From assembly GCA_004431415.1 (NCBI GenBank), contig QPMI01000320.1:1-48161 (forward strand): a stretch of 48,161 nt of DNA, written 5' to 3'. Below, in pieces: positions 11,352-21,499 of the stretch (the stretch's first letter is position 1; every line of letters starts with the position of its first letter). The DNA is from Cyanophora paradoxa. Taxonomy: Eukaryota > Glaucocystophyceae > Cyanophorales > Cyanophoraceae. A program made the position numbers and the translations under genes. Below the pieces are notes generated by a model, which saw only the letters and a program-made list of their open reading frames with translations, was not told the origin of the DNA and did not search any database.

Positions 11352-11361
11352 GGGGCGCGAG

Positions 11362-13470
11362 ACGGTTGGGGGGCGGCCGGGGGGCAGGGGGCGGGCTCAC
11401 TGCGGCCGGGAATTCGATGTCAGGATTAAAGCGACGGCGACGGCGCGCGGGGCCCGCCGCTAGCGCGCCCGAGGGGCCGAGCCTCGGGGGGGACCCGGCC
11501 GGCAGCGCCCAAGGGGGTACCTGTTTGCGGGGCGGCCGGGGGCAGGGGCGGGCTCACTGCGGCCGGGAATTCGATGTCAGGATTAAAGCGACGGCGACGG
11601 CGCGCGGGGCCCGCCGCTCGCGCGCCCGAGGGGCCGAGCCTCGGGGGGGACCCCGGCCGGCAGCGCCCAAGGGGGGTACCTGGTTGCGGGGCGGCCGGGG
11701 GGCAGGGGGCGGGCTCACTGCGGCCGGGAATTCGATGTCAGGATTAAAGCGACGGCGACGGCGCGCGGGGCCCGCCGCTAGCGCGCCCGAGGGGCCGAGC
11801 CTAGGGGGGGACCCCGGCCGGCAGCGCCCAAGGGGGTACCTGGTTGCGGGGCGGCCGGGGGGCAGGGGGCGGGCTCACTGCGGCCGGGAATTCGATGTCA
11901 GGATTAAAGCGACGGCGACGGCGCGCGGGGCCCGCCGCTAGCGCGCCCGAGGGGCCGAGCCTCGGGGGGGACCCCGGCCGGCAGCGCCCAAGGGGGGTAC
12001 CTGGTTGGGGGGCGGCCGGGGGGCAGGGGGCGGGCTCACTGCGGCCGGGAATTCGATGTCAGGATTAAAGCGACGGCGACGGCGCGCGGGGCCCGCCGCT
12101 AGCGCGCCCGAGGGGCCGAGCCTCGGGGGGGACCCCGGCCGGCAGCGCCCAAGGGGGGTACCTGGTTGGGGGGCGGCCGGGGGGCAGGGGGCGGGCTCAC
12201 TGCGGCCGGGAATTCGATGTCAGGATTAAAGCGACGGCGACGGCGCGCGGGGCCCGCCGCTAGCGCGCCCGAGGGGCCGAGCCTGGGGGGGACCCCGGCC
12301 GGCAGCGCCCAAGGGGGGTACCTGGTTGGGGGGCGGCCGGGGGGCAGGGGGCGGGCTCACTGCGGCCGGGAATTCGATGTCAGGATTAAAGCGACGGCGA
12401 CGGCGCGCGGGGCCCGCCGCTAGCGCGCCCGAGGGGCCGAGCCTCGGGGGGGACCCCGGCCGGCAGCGCCCAAGGGGGGTACCTGGTTGCGGGGCGGCCG
12501 GGGGGCAGGGGGCGGGCTCACTGCGGCCGGGAATTCGATGTCAGGATTAAAGCGACGGCGACGGCGCGCGGGGCCCGCCGCTAGCGCGCCCGAGGGGCCG
12601 AGCCTCGGGGGGACCCCGGCCGGCAGCGCCCAAGGGGGTACCTGGTTGGGGGGCGGCCGGGGGCAGGGGCGGGCTCACTGCGGCCGGGAATTCGATGTCA
12701 GGATTAAAGCGACGGCGACGGCGCGCGGGGCCCGCCGCTAGCGCGCCCGAGGGGCCGAGCCTAGGGGGGACCCCGGCCGGCAGCGCCCAAGGGGGGTACC
12801 TGGTTGCGGGGCGGCCGGGGGGCAGGGGGCGGGCTCACTGCGGCCGGGAATTCGATGTCAGGATTAAAGCGACGGCGACGGCGCGCGGGGCCCGCCGCTA
12901 GCGCGCCCGAGGGGCCGAGCCTAGGGGGGGACCCCGGCCGGCAGCGCCCAAGGGGGGTACCTGGTTGCGGGGCGGCCGGGGGGCAGGGGGCGGGCTCACT
13001 GCGGCCGGGAATTCGATGTCAGGATTAAAGCGACGGCGACGGCGCGCGGGGCCCGCCGCTAGCGCGCCCGAGGGGCCGAGCCTCGGGGGGGACCCCGGCC
13101 GGCAGCGCCCAAGGGGGGTACCTGGTTGGGGGCGGCCGGGGGGCAGGGGGCGGGCTCACTGCGGCCGGGAATTCGATGTCAGGATTAAAGCGACGGCGAC
13201 GGCGCGCGGGGCCCGCCGCTAGCGCGCCCGAGGGGCCGAGCCTAGGGGGGACCCCGGCCGGCAGCGCCCAAGGGGGGTACCTGGTTGCGGGGCGGCCGGG
13301 GGGCAGGGGGCGGGCTCACTGCGGCCGGGAATTCGATGTCAGGATTAAAGCGACGGCGACGGCGCGCGGGGCCCGCCGCTAGCGCGCCCGAGGGGCCGAG
13401 CCTCGGGGGGGACCCCGGCCGGCAGCGCCCAAGGGGGGTACCTGGTTGCGGGGCGGCCGGGGGGCAGGGA
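11362..13470. repeat. tandem array B, 13 copies of a second 160-bp unit
   Basis: A marker word GAATTCGATGTCAGGATT recurs at 11410, 11567, 11728, 11888, 12049, 12210, 12370, 12531, 12688, 12848, 13009, 13169 and 13329, a spacing of 157-161 bp. The unit also contains CGACGGCGACGGCGCGCGG and GGGGTACCTGG. It abuts array A with only about 10 bp between them. The reverse complement of unit A shares order and short blocks with unit B (for example CAGGGGTAC beside GGGGGGTACC, then GGCAGGGGG, then GTCAG...GGGCCC), so B may be a diverged inverted relative of A. Confidence 0.95.
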
Positions 13471-14651
13471 GAGGGGGGCGGGCCCGCTGAGGATGGGTTT
13501 TTAAGAGAAGGAAGCAAGGAAAGTATGCAATTAGTACCGGCATGCGCTTTTGTTCGCCGGTTGATCGCGTTGCGCCGTGAAAAGGCTCGCTTCTCTGTTC
13601 AGCTGCTGTGTGGCCAATTGGCCACACGCCACAGAGAGCGATTGGATTAGCGCTGAGAGCAAGTTAGGCAGTTTATGTAGCTTCAAAGTAAGGCGACTCA
13701 CAGTGTTAGATGAGCTGCTAAGTGTCCGGCTCTCGGTTGCAAGTTGCAGTTGCAGCTGCGCGATATGCATATGCTGCGCATGCTGTGTGGTCAAATGACC
13801 ACGCGTACGTGCACACGCGAGCGAGAGGGCGGCAAATGCGCGCGTGTAGCTAATATAGATTCCTTATGCTGTATACTTGTTCTAGCTCTATAGTGCGCTT
13901 GCCGCTCCGCGTCCTATAGCTGCTAATCATAACGAGCTCGCGATTTTCAAGCAGAGCTGCTCACGATCACATGCGTGCGGGCGGCCGCACAGCTGCTCAC
14001 GTGCGGTGCTAGCGCTGCGCCTGCAGAGTCCGGCGGTCTGCGGGCGCAGAGTGACGTCGTGCTTGCTTGCTGCAATGCGTACCCCCCTTGCTGGCCGCCT
14101 GTCGACGTCGTCACTCTAAGCGGCGGGCTAACTAGCTGAAACGTTGCTTTTTGGCCTGCGCCTCATGTCGCAGCTGCTTGCGGCGCCCAGAACTGCGTGC
14201 TAGCGCTTGTGCGTGGTTGCAAGGTCGACCATACGGAGCCCAGTTCATAGACGCCGCCTGGCTGCAAAGATATCGGGTCTAGTCGTGTAATGCTCCATGC
14301 TTTTGCACAAACGAAGCCCCTCAGACGCCGCGAACTCCTTTTTTAAAATCATACAGTTCTGGGACATCTGGAAAAGAGGGTTTCCGGCCTGTCATACCCC
14401 TGATAGCCGGGTAACAGGGGTCCTACAGGCCGGAAACTCTTCAGACTGTATGTTCCAGATGTATATAGGTCCAGAAACAGGCTATGGCCGTAGACGAGGC
14501 GCGTTCTGAGCGCGTTTATTTGACCATCTAGATGCGCAAGCACTGCACGCAAAGGCTGGGCGGTCGCTGCGCACCTCATTCGAGCAGTGCGCCAGGCTGT
14601 CATATATGCGGGGGAGGGTACACGCGCACGTGGAGCATCGCGCAGCGCGAG
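13471..14651. other. lower-GC intergenic region with palindromes
   Basis: No gene is evident. A perfect 20-bp palindrome, GTGTGGCCAATTGGCCACAC, lies at about 13608-13627, and a related GTGGTCAAATGACCAC at about 13786-13801. The long hairpin at 14364-14462 is listed separately. GC content falls relative to the arrays. Confidence 0.5.
14364..14462. repeat. long imperfect inverted repeat (hairpin of about 45-bp arms)
   Basis: The left arm runs ACATCTGGA ... GTTTCCGGCCTGT ... ACCCCTG; the right arm contains the complements CAGGGGT ... ACAGGCCGGAAAC ... TCCAGATGT. A loop of about 15 nt lies near 14403-14412. The right arm carries about 8 extra bases. It could be a MITE-like element or a small-RNA precursor; the sequence alone cannot decide. 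Confidence 0.75.
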
Positions 14652-16199
14652 ATGACGTCGAACGCGGGCGGGAACGAGAGCGTTAGCGATGGTCTCGTGC
14701 GCGTAAAGGTTGGCGAAGAGATCAGGAGTATCCGCTCGTCGAAACTGAAGGAGCAGCTACCCGACATCGTAGAAGCGGTGCTCCAGATGCAGCTGTGGAT
14801 GCAGACAGCGATCTTCGAAGAAGTCGACGAGCGCGCGAATTCGAGAGAGACATTCTCGCTGAAGCGCATGCCTGATTTCAAGTGGAAGACTGGCACAAAT
14901 GAGAGCCCGAGCAAAATCTACTACGCCATCGTCAGCTGCGGAAGTGCGACGCGTTTTCGATGCTTTTCGATCAATCGCGAACGCAGTCTGAAGCGCGAGC
15001 GCAGAGCCGGAGCAGGGGAGCGCGTCGCAGACAGCTGCTGGCGGGGCGAATGCACATGCCTCGCCGCCGCCTTCAGCTGCGGCCGCGGCCGCTGCAGCTG
15101 GCCATGGGGCATCCGGCGTTACGCCCGAACTTCTGGACATGCTCAAGAACTTGCACACTCCCGCCGGGTCAGGCAAGTTGCACCAAGTGACTGCCGAAAG
15201 CTTAAGCGCTGCTTTAGATCTGATGTGTGCGCACGCCAGGTGGAACTGGCGTGAACTACGGGATGGGGGCGATCCTCAATCGGATCAACGCGTCGAGGGA
15301 CCCGGGCGCCCCGATGACGATGGAGCAGCTGCGGGAGCTGGCGGCCAGCCTAGGTGGCGGTGGGGGGGGCTCGAGCCCGTCCAACACCAACCCCTTCACC
15401 GAGGTGCTGAACGTGTGTGCTACGCCACGCTTGCAGTAACGCGGGCCCCCTCCATCGCAGGCCCCTGCGCGGGGAACTACGGTCCCCCCTGCCCCAATGT
15501 CCCAGAGGGGAGGCACCCAGTCGAAATCAGACAGCTTCGGCAGCGGAGCCCATGTAAGGAACGTCTCGTGGAGTTTCATGAATGCAAATGGTATCGCACG
15601 AATCGATCCACTCTCGATGAAGCTCTCTCCACCTATCCAGGGTGCGTAAAGTCGAACTCTTGAGCTACTCACTCGAAATTAAACGATCGCAGTTTCGACA
15701 GTAGACAACGAGTCCCTGGTCTACGGGCCGCAATTTACGGGCACGATTGCAAACACGATCGGTATCCTGTTCTCAAGACATCGAGAGACAAGCTCGAAGC
15801 CTCTGCAGCCTGGAGAACCGTCGTACCCAGGTGCAGGACATGCAAGCGAAGATCATGCATCAAGCGATTGCATGTTAATCGAAGCTCCAGATTTCTTGCT
15901 GGAAGGTGGCGTCCTTGCAACTCTAGTTGTCGGCTGGATCGAGCGCAAGAAAATCGACAACAAGCATCATTCGTACGTCGACTTTTTCGAACCGGTGCGT
16001 CTCAACGCATAAATGCAATTGTGCAACACATGAGCACCAACGCTTGCGCAACGCTTGCGTTGCAATTGTGTAACACATGAGCGACAACGCTTGCGTAACG
16101 CTTGCGTTGAACTTGCGTAACGCTAGCGTTGACACTTGCGTAACGCTCGCGTAGAACGCGACGCTGCGGGAGCTCCGCCAAATAGCGTTTGAGAATGAG
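14652..16199 (+). CDS. unrecognised multi-exon gene between the tandem arrays and the integrase
   Basis: Exons joining in frame are 14652-14943, 15005-15172, 15240-15412, 15461-15641, 15693-15994 and possibly 16155-16199. Introns are 48-67 bp, and the second has a perfect GC donor, GCAAGT (15173-15239). The N-terminus (MTSNAGGNESV, ATG 14652) is followed by helical VGEEIRSIRSSKLKEQLPDI and QMQLWMQTAIFEEVDERA. Next come an Ala/Pro linker, VTPELLDMLKNLHTPAGSG, a Gly run, TNPFTEVLN and YGPQFTGTIANTIGILFSR. Last is a hydrophobic stretch, APDFLLEGGVLATLVVGWIE, with basic RKKIDNK after it. If the last donor at 15995 is not used, the frame ends at TAA 16010-16012. Coding signal is clear from consistent phases and lower GC. 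I do not recognise the family. It may be cargo of the candidate element. Confidence 0.6.
15995..16154 (+). repeat. minisatellite-like CTTGCGTAACG / CTTGCGTTG repeats, probable intron
   Basis: The stretch after the GTGCGT donor at 15995 is built from short variants of AACGCTTGCG, GCAATTGTG and CTTGCGTTG, up to a GCGTAG acceptor at 16154. The same motif fills an intron of the integrase gene at about 20150-20300 and recurs at 19190-19265. Confidence 0.65.
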
Positions 16200-17094
16200 G
16201 TGGGCAAGGGCCAGCAGCAGGTGCGCAATAGCGTTTGAGAATGAGGTGGTCTGCATGGGGATCAAAAATTGCTGCGAAACAGAAAACGATTATCAGGGGA
16301 TCAAAAATTGCTGCTGCTGCTGTGTAATGAACTATTACTCCTTCGGTGTACTTACGTATAGGCTCCCAGTGTTCGCGCCGGGCGGTCCGCACCGTGGCAC
16401 CCTCGAGTGTCGCCTCGGCCCCGCGCTTGGCCGCCTCCGCCGGTCTTGCGAGCTGGCCAGCTCTTGCAAGCGCATCAGCGGCAAACCGAGCGCTCGAATT
16501 GCGAATAACAATTGCGCTCGGCACCCGGCCAGCAGACTAGTTCGCGTGCTGCGCACGACGTGCGCCCCGCGTTGCGCCGCCGCCTGCAGCTGCGTCCCCG
16601 CCGCCTGCCACCCGGCCAGCAGTCCAGCTCGGTTGCTGGGCACGGCGCGCCGCTGCACACCGCTTGCCGCGCGTGCTAGTCCGCTTAGCCGCCCGCTGTA
16701 CACGTGCGCCAGCGGGCCCGCCACCGCCTGGCCCCGCCCCCAGTCGCCCCAGCCCCGCCCCCAGGGCGCGGCGGCGCGGGGCGGGAGGGCGCACGGGCTT
16801 CTTCTTCGTGGCGGGGGTCGTGTCGATGGCGTCGGGGGCCGTCCACGGCCGCCCAGTCGTCCCCGTCGCCAACGCCGTCCCTGCCCCGCCCGCCCGCCCG
16901 CGTGAGGGGCGAGGGCGGGGCGAGGGGGCGGCCGGGCTGCCGGGCACCCTCGGGGCTCGGCGAGGGGAGGGCGCGCGGGGACTCCGGCTCGGGGCTGATG
17001 CCGTGCTCCTGGGGCGCGGGGAGGCGGGCCGGGGTCAGGGCGCCCTGGGAAGGGCGGCGCGAGGGCGGGGGGCGGCGGGGCGCACGGTGTGGAC
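16155..17094. other. poorly resolved region with local duplications
   Basis: AATAGCGTTTGAGAATGAGG occurs at about 16181-16200 and again near 16226, duplicating a candidate exon end with its GTGG donor. GGGGATCAAAAATTGCTGC is also duplicated (about 16257 and 16297), followed by a short CTG run. From about 16730 GC rises, and possible exons occur on either strand (for example plus 16797-16889, FFFVAGVVSMASGAVHG). I cannot choose between strands. Confidence 0.35.
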
Positions 17095-17349
17095 GAGGTG
17101 GATATCGAAATTCAAGACCTTGTCTACCAGATGCGCGGCGGGAGCGAGCAGCGCGCCAGCCGCATGGCTCTGCGGGCGCTCGAGGCGGCCGGCCGCCTCA
17201 CCATGCTCTCGCAGGACGGCTCTCTTCAGGACCGGCGCCGCTGGCTGCCGCTCACCCCCATGGCCGACTTCCGCCCCGACCCCCTTCAGAAGGCCTGGAT
17301 CGCCTATGTTTACGGCGAGCCCTCTGCAGACAGCACCATCATCTTTTAG
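17095..17349 (+). CDS. 3'-terminal exon of an unrecognised protein
   Basis: An acceptor at ...GACGAG precedes an 85-codon open stretch (17095-17349) with stop TAG at 17347-17349. It encodes VDIEIQDLVYQMRGGSE, then RASRMALRALEAAGRLTMLS, then a Trp-containing tail (DFRPDPLQKAWIAYVYGEP) ending STIIF. Charge pattern and helix periodicity look coded, and the AT-rich sequence after the stop fits a 3' UTR. Its phase (0) is compatible with the exon ending at 16199, so it may be the end of the same gene, but intervening exons were not found. Confidence 0.5.
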   Translation, partial: EVDIEIQDLVYQMRGGSEQRASRMALRALEAAGRLTMLSQDGSLQDRRRWLPLTPMADFRPDPLQKAWIAYVYGEPSADSTIIF

Positions 17350-17828
17350 CCAGCTGTTCAGGGTTAGCGGTAGGCCGTGCGAACACAGTTGATGCGCAGC
17401 GTTTTTTCGCTCCAGAACAATCTTTCTTATATAATTATACAGTGCGCTGAATCTGGCCTTTCATTGAGCCTTTTCTTTATTCGGTTTGATCGCAGCGTCT
17501 GCTTAATGGGCCTTTTCTATTTTTTATAATCATATACACTCTGTGTCTATCTTTACACTTCAACCTGCCGCGCGCGCTGGGCCGGGGTCGATCTAAATCT
17601 GCCCCGTGCATGTTCGTGCCACTACGACTCTTTCATTAGATCCCGGTTCCCCCCTTGCACCCCCGGCGCGAGAATCGCGGCCGGGCCCCTAGTATATGCT
17701 TCGGGTGCACAACCACGTCGGGCAAAAGATCTGGTGCTACCAATTGTCCCTGCCAGTCTAATGGTCAGTATCCATATGTTATCTATCTTCAAATTAAAAT
17801 AGAATTGCGTTCTGATGCATGTGTTCCA
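17350..17828. other. AT-rich 3' flank
   Basis: This is markedly AT-rich with several ATATA and TTTTT runs (17426-17540), consistent with a 3' UTR and terminator region after the exon above. No gene is seen. Confidence 0.4.
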
Positions 17829-18170
17829 GATCCAAAGAGCCCGGCTGCGAAAAAGAAGCAGCGGGCCAAGCAGAATTCGAACCCTGCCGAAGTCAATCGA
17901 CCTCCTGCAGCTGTACCACAGGGAAGCAGCGCGCAAGAAGAAGCAGCGCTCCCTCCTGCTCCTCCTCTCCCCATTGATATCGACAGCGTAGCTTCGTCAC
18001 CGATATCGATATCGTCTGGCACACCGCCTGCAGCTGCAGCTCAGCTCCCATCTCGGGAGAGAAGACAGTTAGAGACAACTCTGGTAGATCAAGAGCCCCC
18101 GACGGGGAAGCGCAGCTGCAGGCGCAAGGACACCGTGTCTGCGGACAAAGCCTTGAACTTAAAGAAGTAG
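17829..18170 (+). CDS. possible terminal exon: basic, Pro/Ser-rich low-complexity protein
   Basis: After a GTTCCAG acceptor an open frame runs to TAG at 18168-18170. It has a basic start (PKSPAAKKKQRAKQ, nuclear-localisation-like), a Pro/Ala/Ser middle (PPAPPLPIDIDSVASSPISI) and a basic tail (GKRSCRRKDTVSADKAL). No domain is recognised and upstream exons were not found, so this is a weak call based on the acceptor, the charged composition and the open frame at moderate GC. Confidence 0.35.
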   Translation, partial: DPKSPAAKKKQRAKQNSNPAEVNRPPAAVPQGSSAQEEAALPPAPPLPIDIDSVASSPISISSGTPPAAAAQLPSRERRQLETTLVDQEPPTGKRSCRRKDTVSADKALNLKK

Positions 18171-18690
18171 TTCTTCAGAAACGTAGATGTTTGTGTGCTT
18201 GTGGATGCATAAACAAGTGAGTGTGTTTGGAAGACCATCTCAGGCCTAGGACTGGACCAGTGCACGTCGAGATACTTGGCGGCACTGTCAGGGCACGGCG
18301 GGGCATGGAGGGGCATGGCTTGGGCACTAGCGGGGCATGGCGGGGCATGACTGGGGCACTAGGCGGCACCTGGCCGCAATTAAACTCGCCAACAAGCAAT
18401 GCCCAGTAAATGAGTGATGTATGAGGCATGTTTTAAGCCTTTATATGCAATATGCATGCTGTTAAAAATTGGTAATGAAGTCACCTACCGAGGTTAGGTT
18501 TCATGATGACAGTTTCGGGTGAGGTCTAGTTGTCAGGTTTGTGAGCTCGTCAGACGTTTCGGCGGCCTTTTCCGGGATAGATTAATTTGCGAGCCCCAAC
18601 CTTTTTATATATCCTGAAAGCTCTTTTTATTGTCGTTCTCATGATACCCTCTGACAGAATATAACTACTTTCTATCCAAAGATATTCAGT
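18171..18690. other. intergenic, with a short G-rich imperfect repeat
   Basis: Imperfect repeats of GGGGCATGG and GGGGCACTAG occur at about 18296-18365. The remainder is AT-rich with no coding signal. Confidence 0.45.
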
Positions 18691-19140
18691 TTACAATGGA
18701 ACCTGCTGTGGGTGGCACATGGCACCCTCGTCTTGCTCTGGCCATCCTCCTGGCGCCCAGCGCCCCCGGCTCATCTTATAGAATTTGAATCCCAGTGTAA
18801 TAATTGTTCTTTGGCAGTGCTTCGATTCAGGCTTGGGGCCCGCCCTGGGGTGAATCGAAAGGCCGCGGTTCCGTGGGCTCATCCCCTCAGGTGGCCCCCC
18901 CCGCTACCTTGAGGCGGACCTCGTGCCTCGCACCCGGCGACCCCAGCTCATCTTATAGATTATGGATCCTTGTTTGTAGCATAATGTTTCTCGACGGCCC
19001 GATTCAGGCGTGGGGCCCACCATGGGGTGACAGGCAGCGGTTCCGCAGGCCCAACCCCTCATGTGGCCCCCCTGATTACCTCGAGGCAGACCTCGTGCCT
19101 CGCACCCGGCGCACCCAACTTATCGCATAGATTCTAAATC
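18691..19140. repeat. two to three diverged tandem copies of a ~175-bp unit
   Basis: A TCATCTTATAGA-like word followed by ATCC recurs at about 18771, 18948 and 19120 (177 and 172 bp apart). GATTCAGGC-TGGGGCCC, CGGTTCCG and GAGGC-GACCTCGTGCCTCGCACCCGGCG recur in register between copies. The copies have accumulated many substitutions. Confidence 0.8.
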
Positions 19141-19856
19141 CCTGTATAACAAATGTAAGCTTCCGCTTCCTTTCATTAAGCATGCGTTGAAACCTCCAAC
19201 CTAGCACACAACGCATCCGCAACGCATGCGTTACGCAATCCCAACGCATGTGTTGCGGATTGCGTAACACAAATGTATGTGCTCTAAGGACCATGGAAGG
19301 ACATCAGCAATGACCTTGGTCTGCGATTAGTATTATCTATGTGCCCAGGCATGTGCCCCACGTGCTGCCCCTGGTGTATATGCGCTTCCATGTCCAGATA
19401 TTTATCTTGTTGAATTCTACTAAGTACACTGCATTTCGAACTAGTGCATTACATCTGGATCTACCGGATCTACCAGAACTAAATTTACTCATACATGAGA
19501 TTCTTCATGAGATGGGAACGATGCGTCGAAAAAAGCATCTCGAGTCGCCCTGGCCATGGATCGGGAATGGAACCAGTCAGAAACCGGATTTATTATACAA
19601 GCTGGAGAGACTGCGGCTATTCTCAATATTTATCGCACCTGAATTGCGGAGCAACAGGATCCCGAAGGCGGGGATCCGAGTCTGTCCCCACAATCTTGGA
19701 TCTCGGGTTCTTTTCGAAATGAAGCTCCAGCATCTCCTCGTACGATGGAAGACGGATAAGCAGAGGCCGAAGGCGGTTAAGACCTGGCCTTTCGAGCCTG
19801 CGAATTCCAAGTTTAGCCGGTTTTAAGCGCACCATAATTATACATATGCATTTCAA
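19141..19856. other. intergenic region with a CGCATGCGTTACGC repeat patch
   Basis: At 19198-19265, variants of AACGCATGCGTTACGCAA resemble the intronic minisatellite of the two neighbouring genes. Open frames at 19341-19826 (+) and 19623-19856 (-) are at moderate GC but show no linked exons, and I do not call them. Confidence 0.4.
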
Positions 19857-21499
19857 TTACCATTTGTTGGGACGGCCCCTTTGACCCGTCTCCTTGCTCC
19901 CTGTGTTGACATGCTCGTTCCAGCTGACCCGCTCAAGCTCAAGCCCGAATTCGAGCAGGAAGATGGCCGCTTTCGACATGGAGAAGTACATCAGAGGGTC
20001 GTTCCTGCGCAGTGGCATGTGAGATTCTGAACACTATTTACATTGCAGATAATTTCGCAGCTCGATCCGCACATCCGGTACATGCCCATCTTGAAAAGCA
20101 TCTCTGCAGCTCGAGTGAGGTGCGCTGCAGCGTTCATGTTTGGTTGCCTGTCGTAACGCAATTGTCAGCGCAATTTTGCAACGCAAGTGCAACGCAAGTG
20201 TTACGCAATTGGCAACGCAAGTGCAACGCAAGTGCAACGCAAGTGTTGCTCAAGCGTTGTTGCAAGCGTTGGTCGTTGCGTTGCACAAGCGTTGCAGATT
20301 TCGTAGCGCCGTCTTAGGTTGCATTCTCATATATATATGTAATCTAAATCATTATAATTACCATAGCCATCTTCGTATTTTAAAACGTTTAATTTTCCAA
20401 GCGGGACTGCCGCCACGACCGCACCGCCAGTACCGCTCAGCGACGACGTTTCGGAAGGACTCCCCTTCCCACACGGGCTCCCTGTCGTAGTGTAGGTTGT
20501 ACTGGGCTCGCTGAGCAGAAAGGTCAATGGGCTGAATGATGCCGTGCTCAGCAACCCATGCTGGGTCGGCATTCAGTAGATCGAGAGCTGCATTTGTCTT
20601 CTCAATCACATATGCCTGTGAAAATTCAAGTAAGACTGCAGAAATGTGTGGGGGTGCGACCGTCGGACTGGACATGCGGCGCACGTGCGCGGTACGAAGA
20701 AGCCTGTTCTCGCACCCTGAATCGCAGCTGAGCTGTTCGGGGACCCCGTAATTGCGGAGTGCCGAACTGCAAGTGACCATGGGGCATCAATATTAATTTT
20801 AAGAGCAACAGTACTAGTTTGTAATGGCCATGGGGCGGTGGATGCGCACTAGTAGATCTCAAGCCCCTGCTTTGTAGAACGCGACTGGAAGACTCGAGTG
20901 GCCATGACGATGGAGGACGAGTTGTCGATGGCGTTCTCAATCCACACGCCCAGCCACGTCAGCATCTTCTCATTCTGTGCGAGCGCGTTCGCGCGACGTC
21001 AGTTCATGCTTCACATTCCGCGCGCACCGCGCCCACAGACGCTTGCCTGGTCGATTCCCATGCTCCATCCGACGTAGGGACCGAAGTAGGGGGCGCGCGG
21101 AATCACCCGCCGGCTCCGCTTGCCGAACTGCAGGAGGCGCTGGTCGCGCCCTTTTGGATCGACCTTCGCTAGAGCTTTTTTGATGCGCTTTTGTCCAGCA
21201 AAAAGCTTCCCGTGATTCGCTGCCCGCAGCGTCCCATACACAGATTTGCCGCAGTTGCCGCCGCGAAGCTCCGAGGCTGCGCGCACGTGCTTCTCCAATT
21301 CGGATTTCGAAACCCAATGCCAAGTTGACAAGCCTAACTGCCGCAGGTAGGAACGCAGTGTCGTCCGAGACAGCTTAATGGGCTGCTCCGGATCCGTTCG
21401 CAAAGCTATCAGCATCGCTGGAACGCGAAGCTTCTGAACATTTACGAGCTCGCGAAGTCGAGAAGCTAAATGCTCGTCCAGCCCGCTGGGGCGCACCAT
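19857..21499 (-). CDS. DDE integrase/transposase, four exons, apparently intact
   Basis: Exons 21499-21047, 20974-20850, 20766-20425 and 20004-19857 sum to 1,068 nt (355 aa plus TAA at 19859-19857), with every phase agreeing. Intron 1 is GC-AG (GCAAGC donor); introns 2-3 are GT-AG. The N-terminus (GLDEHLASRLRELVNVQKLR) and LSRTTLRSYLRQLGLSTWHW look like a helical DNA-binding part. A retroviral-type integrase core follows: PYFGPYVGWSMGIDQNEKM with D about 150, ALRNYGVPEQLSCDSGCEN with D about 208, and NVVAERYW with candidate E about 303. The C-terminus has RVSWNEHVNT and ends RGRPNKW, like other eukaryotic integrase-core proteins. The third acidic residue is uncertain because its spacing is unusually long. 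It sits beside the right inverted repeat and reads inward. The ATG at 21499 is chosen as the first Met after a likely non-coding leader; the frame is open further upstream, to 21751. Confidence 0.7.
20150..20300 (-). repeat. intronic minisatellite GCAACGCAAGT
   Basis: Inside the 420-bp third intron of the integrase gene (20424-20005), 11- to 12-bp units of GCAACGCAAGTG and GTTACGCAATTG repeat about ten times. On the sense strand they read CACTTGCGTTGC, as in the intron at 15995-16154. Confidence 0.8.

Noticed and set aside
9328-13382. Protein-like repeats (for example KYGLGLTAARAG, SMSGLKRRRRRAG) in the tandem arrays
   Set aside because: The period is 157-162 bp, not a multiple of three, so the frame shifts between units. 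Both strands are open and no start or stop pattern is conserved.
9042-13470. CRISPR array
   Set aside because: Units are contiguous 160-bp repeats with no unique spacers, and the genome is eukaryotic.
9042-13470. 5S rRNA or snRNA gene cluster
   Set aside because: Neither unit contains recognisable 5S internal control sequences or U1, U2, U4, U5 or U6 signatures.
14349-14470. Rho-independent terminator
   Set aside because: The stem is far too long, there is no T tract after it, and the context is eukaryotic.
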